In this document: piece by piece, positions 18,380-27,212 of the stretch
Layout of the letters: the number at the start of each line of letters is the position of its first letter
How positions within the stretch are numbered: the stretch's first letter is position 1
From: Gluconacetobacter entanii
Lineage (GTDB): Bacteria > Pseudomonadota > Alphaproteobacteria > Acetobacterales > Acetobacteraceae
NCBI RefSeq assembly: GCF_003206495.1
Contig: NZ_NKUF01000001.1
Coordinates: 124,001-188,000 of the forward strand
Direction of reading: 5' to 3'
Length of the DNA stretch: 64,000 bases
Notes under the pieces: generated by a model
What the model was told of the DNA's origin: nothing
Seen by the model: the letters and a program-made list of their open reading frames with translations, nothing else
The model's database searches: none
Made by a program: the position numbers and the translations under genes

Positions 18380-19429
18380 TCAGCCCAGATGCCCAAGCAG
18401 TCCGTCGATCAACTGCTCCAGCTTCATGTTTTCGGCCCGCGCGGTAAAGGTCAGGGCCATGCGGTGCGCCAGCACTGGTTGCGCCAGCGCCGCCACGTCA
18501 TCAAGCGTGGGCGACAGCCGCCCGTCAAGCAGCGCGCGCGCCCGTGTCGCCAGCATCAGCGCCTGCGCCGCGCGGGGGCCGGGGCCCCATGCCACGGCCT
18601 CGCGGATGGTGGGGTCGGTGGTGGTTTCGGGCCGGGCCTCGCGCACCAGATGGACGATGGCGTCCACCACCTTCTCCCCGGTGGGCAGGGCGCGTACGAC
18701 CTGCTGTGCGGCGATGACGTCATCCGCGCTCATGACGGGATCCGCCGTGGCCTGCGTCGCGCCGGTGGTCGCCAGCAGCATGGCGCGCTCGGCCTCGAGG
18801 TCGGGGAAGTCGAGCAAGATCTGCATCATGAAGCGGTCAAGCTGCGCCTCCGGCAGGGGGTAGGTGCCTTCCTGCTCGATCGGGTTCTGCGTCGCCAGCA
18901 CATGGAACGGGCGCGGCAGGGCGTGGTCGGTGCCCGCGATTGCGACATGGTGTTCCTGCATCGCCTGCAGCAGCGCGGACTGCGTGCGCGGGCTTGCGCG
19001 GTTGATTTCGTCCGCCATCAGCAACTGGCAGAAGACCGGCCCCGCGACAAAGCGGAAGCTGCGCCGCCCCTGCGCGTCCTCGTCAAGGATTTCACTGCCG
19101 AGGATGTCCGACGGCATCAGGTCGGGCGTGAACTGCACCCTGCGCGCATCAAGCCCGAGCACCCGGCCCAGCGTCGTGACCAGCAGCGTCTTGCCCAGTC
19201 CCGGGGCACCCACCAGAAGCGCATGCCCCCCCGCGAGGATGGAGACCAGCGCAAGGTCGATCACGCGATTCTGTCCCAGGATGACCTTGCCGACCTCCGC
19301 GCGGGCGGCGTGCAGCCGTCTGGCAGTCGCGTCGGCCATCGCCGCGGCCTGTGTGGCATCGGGGGGAGAGGATATCGTCATGCTCGCAGGCTCCGCGCGG
19401 GAAGGAGAAAAGGCATCGGAGGTCATCAT
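18380..19429 (-). CDS. moxR: MoxR family AAA+ ATPase
   Basis: 349-residue MoxR-type chaperone ATPase. Walker A is GAPGLGKT at about 79-86 and Walker B is LLMADEINR at about 140-148. The sensor segment (HVLATQNPIEQEGTYPLPEA) and the C-terminal lid region (AVAWGPGPRAAQALMLATRA) are typical. It is first in a run of at least four genes (MoxR, DUF58, DUF4159, vWA-like) linked by an 8-nt gap and two 4-nt overlaps. By family knowledge it remodels or loads metal into envelope proteins with its vWA partners. The first ATG is used; internal ATGs at residues 2 and 17 are alternatives. Confidence 0.92.
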   Translation of the reverse strand: MMTSDAFSPSRAEPASMTISSPPDATQAAAMADATARRLHAARAEVGKVILGQNRVIDLALVSILAGGHALLVGAPGLGKTLLVTTLGRVLGLDARRVQFTPDLMPSDILGSEILDEDAQGRRSFRFVAGPVFCQLLMADEINRASPRTQSALLQAMQEHHVAIAGTDHALPRPFHVLATQNPIEQEGTYPLPEAQLDRFMMQILLDFPDLEAERAMLLATTGATQATADPVMSADDVIAAQQVVRALPTGEKVVDAIVHLVREARPETTTDPTIREAVAWGPGPRAAQALMLATRARALLDGRLSPTLDDVAALAQPVLAHRMALTFTARAENMKLEQLIDGLLGHLG

Positions 19430-19504
19430 TCCTTCAGTCTGACACGTCCGGGGGTTTCATCAAGCCGGGGTTGCTCCCTATATCAGGTGAAGCAAGGTTT
19501 CATA

Positions 19505-20254
19505 ATGTTCGGGTTAACGCACTTGACGGACGATTTCGAGACGAGAGTCATATTCGGTGGCATGCGCCCCGCCGCCGGGTCCCCCGATACCGGACAACCG
19601 GATCCCGCACGGCCGGGGCACGATGCCGTCCCGGGCATGCCTTCGCAAGGGGCGGCGCAGGGGCCGGGCGCATCCACGGGGACGGCGGGCGCGACATCGG
19701 GCACGACATGCGGGGCGTTGCCTTTTCTGATCCGTCGCGACGGGACGTGGCTGTATCGCGGTTCACCCATTACGCGCAAACCGATGATCTGCCTGTTCGC
19801 CGGCACGCTGCGGCGTGATGCGGCGGGGGTGTTCCGGCTGCAGACCCCAGTGGAATCCGGCACGATCGAGGTGGAGGACGCGCCCTTTGTCGCCGTCAGC
19901 CTTGAATGGTGTGGCTGCGGGCGCGAACAGGTCCTTTCCTTTCGCACCAATGTGGACCAGGTGATCTGCGCCGGGCCGGAGCATCCGATTCGTGCCGACT
20001 GGGACCGTCCCTGTGACGAGGACGGGACCGGGGCCGTGCCCTATGTCGAGGTCCGACCGGGCGATGGCGACCTGCCGATTGAGGCGCGGGTGTCGCGTCC
20101 CGTCTATTACGAACTCGCGGCGCTGGCGGTGCCGGGGCATCACTGCGGGGTGCCCTGCCTCGGGGTGTGGAGCCGTAACGTCTTCTTCCCCCTTGGCCGG
20201 CTGTCTTCCTGCCGCGATGGGGAATGCTGTGACGGCGATGACGACGCCCCCTAA
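19505..20254 (+). CDS. DUF1285 domain protein
   Basis: 249 residues. Start at 19505 is favoured because AAGG lies 7 nt upstream; ATG at 19562 is an alternative. Residues about 20-72 are a Gly/Ala/Pro/Thr-rich low-complexity insertion. The DUF1285 core follows with LPFLIRRDGTWLYRGSPITR, then VESGTIEVEDAPFVAV, and in the second half RPVYYELAALAV and FFPLGRL. The C-terminus is Cys/Asp-rich. Function is unknown; the family is small and cytosolic. It is divergent from the MoxR operon across 75 bp. The cca start candidates overlap or follow its stop. Confidence 0.85.
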   Translation: MFGLTHLTDDFETRVIFGGMRPAAGSPDTGQPDPARPGHDAVPGMPSQGAAQGPGASTGTAGATSGTTCGALPFLIRRDGTWLYRGSPITRKPMICLFAGTLRRDAAGVFRLQTPVESGTIEVEDAPFVAVSLEWCGCGREQVLSFRTNVDQVICAGPEHPIRADWDRPCDEDGTGAVPYVEVRPGDGDLPIEARVSRPVYYELAALAVPGHHCGVPCLGVWSRNVFFPLGRLSSCRDGECCDGDDDAP

Positions 20255-20282
20255 TGAAGTACCTGCTGACGGGGGCCGGGCC

Positions 20283-21509
20283 ATGAATGACCTGCCGCCT
20301 GCCGCCACGCTCGATCCGCTGGCGCGCCTGTACCGCACGCGGCCCGATACGGCCGCGACGCTGGCGCGTATCTGGGATGTCCTGCCCGATGCGCGACTGG
20401 TGGGCGGGGCGGTGCGTGACCTTCTGTGCGGGCGTGCGGTGACGGATATGGACCTTGCCACGGCCGTACCCCCGTCCGACGTGATGGCGCGCCTGCGCGC
20501 GGCGGGGATCAGGGTGGTGCCGACGGGACTGGTGCACGGGACGGTGACGGCGGTGATCGACGGCCGCCCGCATGAGATCACGACCCTGCGCCGCGACGTG
20601 CAGACCGATGGCCGCCACGCGCAGGTCGCATGGACCGATGACTGGCGCGAGGACGCGGCCCGGCGCGATTTCACCATCAACGCCATGTCCTGTGACCGTG
20701 CGGGCGTGGTGCATGACCCGTTTGGCGGGCAGGCGGACCTTGCGGCGGCGCGTGTGCGTTTCGTGGGCGACGCGCGTGCCCGCATTACGGAGGATGCGCT
20801 GCGGATCCTGCGGTTTTTCCGCTTCAACGCCCGTTATGGCGGTGACGTGCCCGATGCGGAGGCGATGGCGGCGGCAACCGCGCTTGCGCCCATGGTCGAA
20901 CGCCTGTCGGTTGAACGGATCTGGTCCGAACTGCGCCGTATCCTTGCCGGTCCCCGGGTGGCGGAAACGCTGGCGCTGATGGAGCATGCCGGCGTCCTCG
21001 CCCGCATCCTGCCCGAAGGCTACGACCTGTCGCGGCTTGGCCGGCTTCTGGCATGCGACGGGCCGGTGGATCCCCTGCTGCGCTGTGCCGCGCTGTTTGC
21101 GGGGGATGTGGCGGAGATCGCGCAACGCCTGCGCCTGTCGCGCGCGGACGGGCGCTTCATGCTTGCGGTGCGGGACGGGACCGCCCCGCATCCGGGCATG
21201 ACAGCGCATGATATCGCGCGCATGCTGGCGGCGGACCCGGCGGAGATCCTGATCGCGCGCGCATGGCTGCGTCAGGCGCACGAACTCGGGCGGCCCGACG
21301 CGCGGTGGGATGGCCTGCGCGATGCCATTGCCCGCACCCCGCGCCCGGTGTTCCCGCTGGCGGGACGTGACGTGGTGGCGGCGGGATGCACGCCCGGCCC
21401 GCGTGTGGGCGAGGTGCTGGAACAGGTGCGGCAATGGTGGCTGGCGGGGGGGTGTGAAGCCGCGCGTGCCGCCTGCCTTGCGCATCTGCGGCAGGTACTG
21501 GCGGGCTGA
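20283..21509 (+). CDS. cca: CCA-adding tRNA nucleotidyltransferase / poly(A) polymerase family
   Basis: Class II nucleotidyltransferase that builds or repairs the 3'-CCA of tRNAs. The head domain has LVGGAVRDLLCG at about 35-46 and TDMDLATAVPP with the catalytic DxD. Next come ITTLRRDVQTDGRHAQV and RRDFTINAM, then the neck helix segment ITEDALRILRFFRFNARYG. The last third is an alphaproteobacterial body domain. Start ATG 20283 gives 408 residues. ATG 20238 would add 15 residues and overlap the DUF1285 stop, also plausible for coupling. Whether it adds the whole CCA or only A cannot be told here. Confidence 0.93.
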   Translation: MNDLPPAATLDPLARLYRTRPDTAATLARIWDVLPDARLVGGAVRDLLCGRAVTDMDLATAVPPSDVMARLRAAGIRVVPTGLVHGTVTAVIDGRPHEITTLRRDVQTDGRHAQVAWTDDWREDAARRDFTINAMSCDRAGVVHDPFGGQADLAAARVRFVGDARARITEDALRILRFFRFNARYGGDVPDAEAMAAATALAPMVERLSVERIWSELRRILAGPRVAETLALMEHAGVLARILPEGYDLSRLGRLLACDGPVDPLLRCAALFAGDVAEIAQRLRLSRADGRFMLAVRDGTAPHPGMTAHDIARMLAADPAEILIARAWLRQAHELGRPDARWDGLRDAIARTPRPVFPLAGRDVVAAGCTPGPRVGEVLEQVRQWWLAGGCEAARAACLAHLRQVLAG

Positions 21510-21594
21510 GGGACAGCGCGCCCGGTTACTTAACGTTATGAGAAAAACAGGGATCAGTTTTGCATTTCAGGCGTGCGGGAGTTTATAGGGCCGT

Positions 21595-23391
21595 ATGAAC
21601 GTTGTTCGATCGACGCGGCCCGACGCCGCCGGCAAAGTGCAGTCCGATCCGCATGCCCCGGCACCGACGGCCGGACTTGTGCGTCGCCTGTGGCGCGAGG
21701 ATCTGAGCCATTATCGCCTGCGCATCGCAGGCGTGGTGATCCTGACGGCGCTGATGGCCATCTTCAGCGCGCTCTATCCGCTGGTGATCCAGCGTGCGCT
21801 CGACATGTTCGCGGCACAGGACAGGCGCATCCTGTACCAGGTGCCGATTCTGGTGGTCCTGATCACCACGGCCAAGGCCATTTCCCAGTACTGGCAGAGT
21901 GTCGCGGTGCAGGGACTGGTCCTGTCGGTCATCCGTGGCCTGCAGGGGCGGATGTTCGCCCATCTGGTCAATGCCGACATCTCCCGCATCGAGGCGGAGG
22001 CCCCGGCCCAACTGGCCGCGCGGTTCACCACCGACGCCGTTTCCATCCGCGAGGCGCTGATCCGCGCGACCAATGCATTGGGCGATGCGGTCACGGTCAT
22101 AGGTCTGATCGTCTCGATGTTCTACATGGACTGGGAACTCAGCCTGATCGCTGCCGTGCTGTATCCCATCGCCGCCATGCCGGTGCGCAGGCTGGGCAAG
22201 CGCCTGCGCCGGGAATCGGGCGGCGTGCATGAACAGACAGGCAGCACGGCCGCGCTCCTGACCGAAAGTTTCGCGCAGGCGCGCACCATCCGCGTCTACG
22301 GGCTTGAGGAGGTGGAGCAGAAACGCGCGAACCATGTCCTCGACATGCTGCATGCGGGCCTGCTGCGCATTGCGCGGGGGCGGGCGCGCGTTGACCCGAT
22401 GCTTGAGGTACTGGGCGGGATTGCGGTGGCGGCGGTGCTGGGCTTTGCCGGGTGGCGCGCGACACAGGGGGGCGCGACGCTGGGGGATTTTTCCGGCTTT
22501 GTCGCGGCCCTGCTGCTGGCCGCGCGGCCGCTGCGCGCGCTGGGTACCCTCAATGTCGCGCTGCAGGAAGGCATGGCCGGGCTGCAGCGCGTCTTTCAGG
22601 TCATTGACGAACCCGCCGCCGTGCGCCAGTCGCCCGATGCGCGTCCGCTGCCCCCCGGACGTGGGGACCTGCGCTTTGACGATGTGTCGTTTGTCTATCC
22701 CGACGGGCGGATGGGACTGGCGGGTCTGGATTTCATCGCGCGTCCCGGCACGACCGTGGCGCTGGTGGGCGCGTCGGGGGCGGGGAAGTCCACGGCCCTG
22801 TCGCTGGTGCCGCGCCTGCATGACGTCTCGGGCGGGGGGATCGTGCTGGATGGGGAGGACCTGCGCAACCTGATCCTGCCGGACCTGCGCGACGCCATCG
22901 CCTATGTCAGTCAGGATTCGCTGCTGTTCGACATGTCGGTGGGAGACAATATCCGCATGGGCGACCGCCACGCGGATGAGGCGCAGGTGCGCGCGGCGGC
23001 GAGTGCGGCGTCGGCGGATGATTTCATCATGGCGCTGCCCGAGGGGTACGACACCCTCGTCGGGCCGGGGGGGCAGCGCCTGTCGGGCGGGCAGCGCCAG
23101 CGTGTCGCCCTGGCGCGCGCGCTGCTGCGCAACCCGCGTATCCTGCTGCTTGATGAGGCGACAAGCGCGCTTGACAGCGAGAGCGAGGCCACGGTGCAGC
23201 AGGCGCTGGCGGGCTTACGTCACGGGCGCACGACCATCGTTGTCGCCCATCGCCTGTCGACAATCCGCTCCGCCGACCTTGTCGTCGTGATGGCGGAGGG
23301 GCGCGCGGTGGAGCGCGGAACCCATGATGACCTGATGCGTCAGGACGGTGTCTATGCCCGCATGGTCCGTACGCAGGCGTTTGGCCTGTAG
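21595..23391 (+). CDS. ABC exporter, fused permease-ATPase (MsbA-like)
   Basis: 598-residue half-transporter. The membrane domain of about six helices covers residues 30-340. The ATPase domain has Walker A GASGAGKST near 397, the Q-loop YVSQDSLLFD, the signature RLSGGQRQRVALARAL, Walker B ILLLDEATSALD and the H-loop IVVAHRLSTIRSADLV. It works as a homodimer. The architecture fits lipid, peptide or drug exporters; the substrate cannot be deduced, and MsbA lipid A flippase is one candidate. It stands between cca and emrAB on the same strand, with 85 and 148-bp gaps. Confidence 0.88.
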   Translation: MNVVRSTRPDAAGKVQSDPHAPAPTAGLVRRLWREDLSHYRLRIAGVVILTALMAIFSALYPLVIQRALDMFAAQDRRILYQVPILVVLITTAKAISQYWQSVAVQGLVLSVIRGLQGRMFAHLVNADISRIEAEAPAQLAARFTTDAVSIREALIRATNALGDAVTVIGLIVSMFYMDWELSLIAAVLYPIAAMPVRRLGKRLRRESGGVHEQTGSTAALLTESFAQARTIRVYGLEEVEQKRANHVLDMLHAGLLRIARGRARVDPMLEVLGGIAVAAVLGFAGWRATQGGATLGDFSGFVAALLLAARPLRALGTLNVALQEGMAGLQRVFQVIDEPAAVRQSPDARPLPPGRGDLRFDDVSFVYPDGRMGLAGLDFIARPGTTVALVGASGAGKSTALSLVPRLHDVSGGGIVLDGEDLRNLILPDLRDAIAYVSQDSLLFDMSVGDNIRMGDRHADEAQVRAAASAASADDFIMALPEGYDTLVGPGGQRLSGGQRQRVALARALLRNPRILLLDEATSALDSESEATVQQALAGLRHGRTTIVVAHRLSTIRSADLVVVMAEGRAVERGTHDDLMRQDGVYARMVRTQAFGL

Positions 23392-23461
23392 GTCGCCTGC
23401 CGGGAGATTCCACTCGAATAAGCTGTGCGCGATGGTTGAAGTCGCATCGTGTTCGTGTCAT

Positions 23462-23488
23462 GCATTGACCGACCCGTTCGGTCAATGC
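23462..23488. promoter_or_regulatory. Perfect 11-bp inverted repeat upstream of emrAB (candidate TetR-type operator)
   Basis: GCATTGACCGA at 23462-23472 and TCGGTCAATGC at 23478-23488 are perfect inverted arms around CCCGT. The site is 52 bp before the emrA ATG and 71 bp after the ABC gene stop. The TTGACCGA..TCGGTCAA shape resembles operators of TetR-family efflux repressors. There is no T-run after it, so a terminator for the ABC gene is less likely. No regulator gene lies nearby. Confidence 0.55.
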
Positions 23489-23539
23489 GGCTGCGCTGCG
23501 CGGAACCGGGATACGAATCGCACGAAATGAGGGAACCAC

Positions 23540-24631
23540 ATGGCCGGTGACGAAGCCCAGACGCCAGACAACGGACAGGCAGGCAAGGACAAGCCCGCGG
23601 AAAAATCATCGCGCAAGATCATCATGATCGTGGCCCTTGTCGCGCTGGTTCTTGCGGCGGTGGTGTACTGGTTCCTGCATCGCGGGGAGGTGGAGACCGA
23701 TGACGCCTTCACTACGGGCCGCGCGGTCACCGTGGCGCCGCATGTGCGTGGGTATGTGACCGAACTTCTGGTCAACGACAACCAGTTTGTCCACGAAGGG
23801 CAGGTCCTGGCGCGGCTTGACGACCGTGACTGGCGCGCCGAGCGTGACCAGGCTGCCGCCAATCTGGAGGTTGCCCGCGCGCAGGCGGCCAGCGCCGAAC
23901 TGATGCTTGCGGTGGCGCAGAAGAATTTCCCCGGCCACCTGCTGGCGGCACAGGGCGCGCTGCAGGGCGCACAGGCGCAGGAATTCCGCGCGCAGACGGA
24001 TTTCAGGAGGCAGCATTCCGTCGCCCGCGCCGCCACGTCGCAGCAGGATATCGACTATGCCACCGCCGCACTGGACGCGGCGAAGGCCCGCGTCCTGCAG
24101 GCGCAGGGTGAACTGCAGCAGGCCCTGCCGGTCGAGCCCAATATTTCCAGCACCCAGACCAAGGTGTCGCAGGCACAGGCGCAGGTGCACGAGGCCGAAG
24201 CCCGTCTGCGTCAGGCGGAACTGAACGTGGAATGGACCACCATCCGCGCCCCGCACGATGGCTGGATCTCGCAGCGCAATATCGAGCGCGGGACCCTTGC
24301 GCAGGCAGGGCAGGCGGTCTTCTCCATCGTGGAACCCGAGGTCTGGGTCATCGCGAACTACAAGGAAACGCAGCTTTCGAACATGCGTCCGGGACAGAAG
24401 GTGGATATCGCGGTTGATGCCTACCCGTTCCTGAAGCTGAAGGGACATGTCGATTCCCTGCAGCTTGGCACCGGTTCGACCTTCAGCGCCTTCCCGCCGG
24501 AGAACGCGACCGGCAACTACGTCAAGATCGTCCAGCGCGTGCCGGTCAAGATCCTGATCGACGAAGGGCTGCGCCCTGACGTGCCGCTGTCGCTGGGCCT
24601 GTCGGTCGAACCCACGGTCTATACGCGATGA
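23540..24631 (+). CDS. emrA: EmrA-like membrane-fusion protein of an MFS efflux pump
   Basis: 363 residues with a cytoplasmic tail of about 25, a single membrane anchor (IIMIVALVALVLAAVVYWFL) and a periplasmic adaptor. VAPHVRGYVTELLVNDNQFV starts the lipoyl half, then a long Gln/Ala-rich coiled coil at about 95-220. TIRAPHDGWISQRNIERGTL is the second lipoyl strand and VWVIANYKETQLSNMRPGQKV (within the barrel) is a family hallmark. It overlaps emrB by ATGA. A GAGGGAACC ribosome site precedes the ATG. Confidence 0.93.
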   Translation: MAGDEAQTPDNGQAGKDKPAEKSSRKIIMIVALVALVLAAVVYWFLHRGEVETDDAFTTGRAVTVAPHVRGYVTELLVNDNQFVHEGQVLARLDDRDWRAERDQAAANLEVARAQAASAELMLAVAQKNFPGHLLAAQGALQGAQAQEFRAQTDFRRQHSVARAATSQQDIDYATAALDAAKARVLQAQGELQQALPVEPNISSTQTKVSQAQAQVHEAEARLRQAELNVEWTTIRAPHDGWISQRNIERGTLAQAGQAVFSIVEPEVWVIANYKETQLSNMRPGQKVDIAVDAYPFLKLKGHVDSLQLGTGSTFSAFPPENATGNYVKIVQRVPVKILIDEGLRPDVPLSLGLSVEPTVYTR

Positions 24632-26205
24632 GTGCGGCGGCAGCCCCCACCGATGACCACGCCGACCAGGCGTGGAAGCCGAAGCATAATCCGTGGCTGA
24701 TTGCCGTGGTGGTCACGGTTGCCGCGTTCATGGAGATCCTTGACACCACCATCGTCAATGTCTCGCTGCCGCACATCGCGGGGAACCTGTCGTCCACCTA
24801 TGACGATGCGACATGGACGCTGACGTCCTACCTTGTCGCCAACGGCATCGTGCTGACCATCTCCGGCTGGCTGGGGAAGCTGTTCGGGCGAAAGAGATAC
24901 TTCCTGATCTGTATTTCGATGTTCTCGATCTCGTCCTTCCTGTGCGGGATTTCGACCAGCCTGCCCGAACTGATCTTCTTCCGCCTGCTGCAGGGTTTTT
25001 TCGGCGGGGGGCTGCAGCCGAACCAGCAGTCGATCATCCTTGACACCTTTCCCCCCGCCAAGCGCGCCGCGGCCTTTGGCCTGACGGCGATCGCGACCGT
25101 GGTGGCCCCTGTGATCGGGCCGTCGCTAGGCGGGTGGATCACCGACAATTATTCGTGGCGGTGGGTGTTCTTCATCAACGTGCCCGTCGGCGCGCTGGCG
25201 ACGGTGGCGGTGTCGTTCATGATCGACGACCCGCCATGGGCGCGCAAGCAGGCCGCCCCGCTGGATTTCGTCGGCATCGGCCTGATCACCATCGGCTTCG
25301 GCTGCCTCGAAGTCGCGGTTGACCGTGGCGAGGACGAGGACTGGTTCGGTTCACGCATCATCGTCATCATGGCGATCCTCGCTGTACTGGGGATCGGCGG
25401 CGCGGTGCTGTGGCTGCTGCATACCAAGAAACCGGCAGTGGACCTGCGGGTGTTCAAGGACCGTAATTTCGCCGTGGGCACGGCGCTGATGGGGGCGGTG
25501 GGGGCGCTGCTCTATTCTTCCGCCATTATCGTGCCGCAGTTCGCGCAGCAGGTCATGGGCTATACCGCGACCCTGTCGGGGCTGATCCTGTCGCCCGGTG
25601 GCGTGGCCGTCATCATCCTGATCCCGATCGTCGGCATGGCGATGAAGAAGATCCAGTTGCGCTACATCATCGCCTTCGGCTTCTTCCTGATGGGCATGTC
25701 GATGCTGTGGTCGGCGCGACTGGTGCCGGCCCTCGATTTCCGCCACCTCGTCTTCTTCCGCATGAGCCAGACGGCAACGATGGCGTTTTTGTTCGTGCCG
25801 ATCTCCACCATCACCTATGCCACCCTGCCGCGTGAACTGAACGCGGATGGCTCCGCCCTGTTCAGCATGGTGCGCAATGTGCTGGGCTCGCTCAGCATTT
25901 CGGGGGCGACCGCGCTGGTGACGGAACTGCGCCAGGCGCACCAGACCCATATGGTCCACTGGATGACGCCGTTTCACCAGCCTTTCAACGAATACCTCTC
26001 GCAGGCGCGGATCGCGGCGCTGGCGCGGGGTTTTGCCGAACCCGTCGTCAATTCCGTCGCCATGGGCAAGCTGTACCAGCAGTTTTCCAAGCAGATCGCG
26101 ATCCTTGCCTATAACGAGGTGTTCATGATCCTTGGCATCGGTTCGCTCCTGGTGGTGCCGTTCTGTTTCCTGATGTCGCCGCTCAAGGGGGATGACAAGC
26201 CATGA
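24628..26205 (+). CDS. emrB: EmrB-like MFS transporter, DHA2 family
   Basis: 525-residue inner-membrane exporter with the pattern of 14 transmembrane helices. ILDTTIVNVSLPHIAGNL is the DHA2 TM1 motif. FGRKRYFL follows between TM2 and TM3. GPSLGGWITDNYSWRWVFFI is the antiporter motif. Together with EmrA it forms a tripartite pump exporting hydrophobic compounds such as uncouplers and phenolics. It overlaps emrA upstream and the Nudix gene downstream by 4 nt each, so all three are translationally linked. Confidence 0.93.
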   Translation: MSAAAAPTDDHADQAWKPKHNPWLIAVVVTVAAFMEILDTTIVNVSLPHIAGNLSSTYDDATWTLTSYLVANGIVLTISGWLGKLFGRKRYFLICISMFSISSFLCGISTSLPELIFFRLLQGFFGGGLQPNQQSIILDTFPPAKRAAAFGLTAIATVVAPVIGPSLGGWITDNYSWRWVFFINVPVGALATVAVSFMIDDPPWARKQAAPLDFVGIGLITIGFGCLEVAVDRGEDEDWFGSRIIVIMAILAVLGIGGAVLWLLHTKKPAVDLRVFKDRNFAVGTALMGAVGALLYSSAIIVPQFAQQVMGYTATLSGLILSPGGVAVIILIPIVGMAMKKIQLRYIIAFGFFLMGMSMLWSARLVPALDFRHLVFFRMSQTATMAFLFVPISTITYATLPRELNADGSALFSMVRNVLGSLSISGATALVTELRQAHQTHMVHWMTPFHQPFNEYLSQARIAALARGFAEPVVNSVAMGKLYQQFSKQIAILAYNEVFMILGIGSLLVVPFCFLMSPLKGDDKP

Positions 26206-26603
26206 CGACGCGCGACATCCGCGTCGTCTGCGCCGCGATCGTGCGCGACGGCGCGCTGCTGTGTGTGCGCAAGGCGGGGACGGACCTGTTCATGCTGCCC
26301 GGTGGCAAGCCCGAGGCGGGGGAGGACGCCCTTGCCACCCTGCATCGTGAAGTGACGGAGGAACTGGGTTGCGACCTGCATCCGGGCAGTGCGCGCCTGC
26401 TGGGGCAATATGCCGCCCCCGCCGCGCATGAGGCGGGGTGTACGGTGCGGGCCGATATATGGCGGGCGGACCTGTCGGGCGCGCCAAGGGCACAGGCGGA
26501 AATCGCGGAACTTCGCTGGGTCGATCTGCATGATCGCACGGTGGAACCCGTGCTGGCCCCGCTGCTGCGCACGCAGGTCATGCCCCTGTTACGGCAGTCG
26601 TAA
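26202..26603 (+). CDS. Nudix hydrolase
   Basis: 133 residues with a full Nudix box GKPEAGEDALATLHREVTEE followed by LG (Gx5Ex7REUxEExGU), placing the metal-binding helix at about 35-57. The remaining residues are a minimal single Nudix fold. It hydrolyses a nucleoside-diphosphate-linked substrate that cannot be named. Its start overlaps the emrB stop (ATGA), so it is the third gene of the emrAB transcript. It ends 3 nt before a palindromic repeat that separates it from the convergent rppH. Confidence 0.88.
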   Translation: MTTRDIRVVCAAIVRDGALLCVRKAGTDLFMLPGGKPEAGEDALATLHREVTEELGCDLHPGSARLLGQYAAPAAHEAGCTVRADIWRADLSGAPRAQAEIAELRWVDLHDRTVEPVLAPLLRTQVMPLLRQS

Positions 26604-26605
26604 AG

Positions 26606-26687
26606 AAGTTTTTGGTGAAGCTTTTTTCAAAAAGCTTCGAAAGACGCCGCCTTTTTCGATCAAAAGGCGGCACCCAAAAACTTTTGT
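26606..26687 (+). repeat. Palindromic intergenic repeat, module B, copy 1
   Basis: Contains TTTTTGGTGAAGC followed by a hairpin (GAAGCTTTTT/AAAAAGCTTC) and a second hairpin (GCCGCCTTTT/AAAAGGCGGC around TCGATC). An outer arm, CACCCAAAAACTT, mirrors the left end. It fills the gap between the convergent Nudix and rppH stops. Related copies are at 33104 and 48570. It may act as a two-way terminator or be a non-autonomous repeat. Confidence 0.8.
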
Positions 26688-26699
26688 TATTTAAGGAAT

Positions 26700-27212
26700 C
26701 TATGTCCCGGCCGGTCGCGCAAACCGGCTGAATTCCTGCATCACCTGATCATAGATCGGACGCTTGAACCCGACATTGAGCCGCGAGATGTCTGCCGCGG
26801 GCACCCACTGCCACATGTCGAATTCGGCGGGCAGGTGCGTGTCGAGCCGGATATCGCTGTCGTGCCCCGTAAAGCGCAGGGCAAACCATTTCTGTGTCTG
26901 TCCCCGGTACTGGCCGCCCAGTGCCCTGCCGATCAGGTGGTCGGGCAGGTCATAGCTGATCCATTGCGGATATTCGCCAAGGATGACGGCATGGTCGGTG
27001 CCGATCTCCTCCCTCAGTTCGCGCATCACCGCCTGCCGGGGATTTTCCCCTTCGTCGATGCCGCCCTGCGGGCACTGCCACACGCCGTCGCTGGCGGGGC
27101 CGCCCGCGCCGGGCATGTCGGTCCGGCGCGCCATCAGCACCTCACCCCGCATATTGAACAGCATCGCCCCCACATTGGGGCGATAGGGCAGGGTGGCCTT
27201 GTCGATGCTCAT
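26700..27212 (-). CDS. rppH: RNA pyrophosphohydrolase RppH
   Basis: 170-residue Nudix enzyme that removes pyrophosphate from 5'-triphosphate mRNA and so opens it to RNase E decay. It starts YRPNVGAMLFN, has the box GGIDEGENPRQAVMRELREE followed by IG, and contains WISYDLPDHL and QKWFALRF, the RppH-specific core. The C-terminal KRPIYDQVMQEF is typical of the family. The start overlaps the ctp stop (ATGA), so it is the last gene of gpmI-envC-ctp-rppH. Confidence 0.95.
   Translation of the reverse strand: MSIDKATLPYRPNVGAMLFNMRGEVLMARRTDMPGAGGPASDGVWQCPQGGIDEGENPRQAVMRELREEIGTDHAVILGEYPQWISYDLPDHLIGRALGGQYRGQTQKWFALRFTGHDSDIRLDTHLPAEFDMWQWVPAADISRLNVGFKRPIYDQVMQEFSRFARPAGT

Noticed and set aside
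18023-19504. Upstream extension of the DUF1285 frame
   Set aside because: It runs antisense through moxR and DUF58 with non-protein-like composition. A good ribosome site supports the start at 19505.
19896-21485. 529-codon minus-strand frame opposite cca
   Set aside because: No recognisable features; the plus strand is an unmistakable CCA-adding enzyme.
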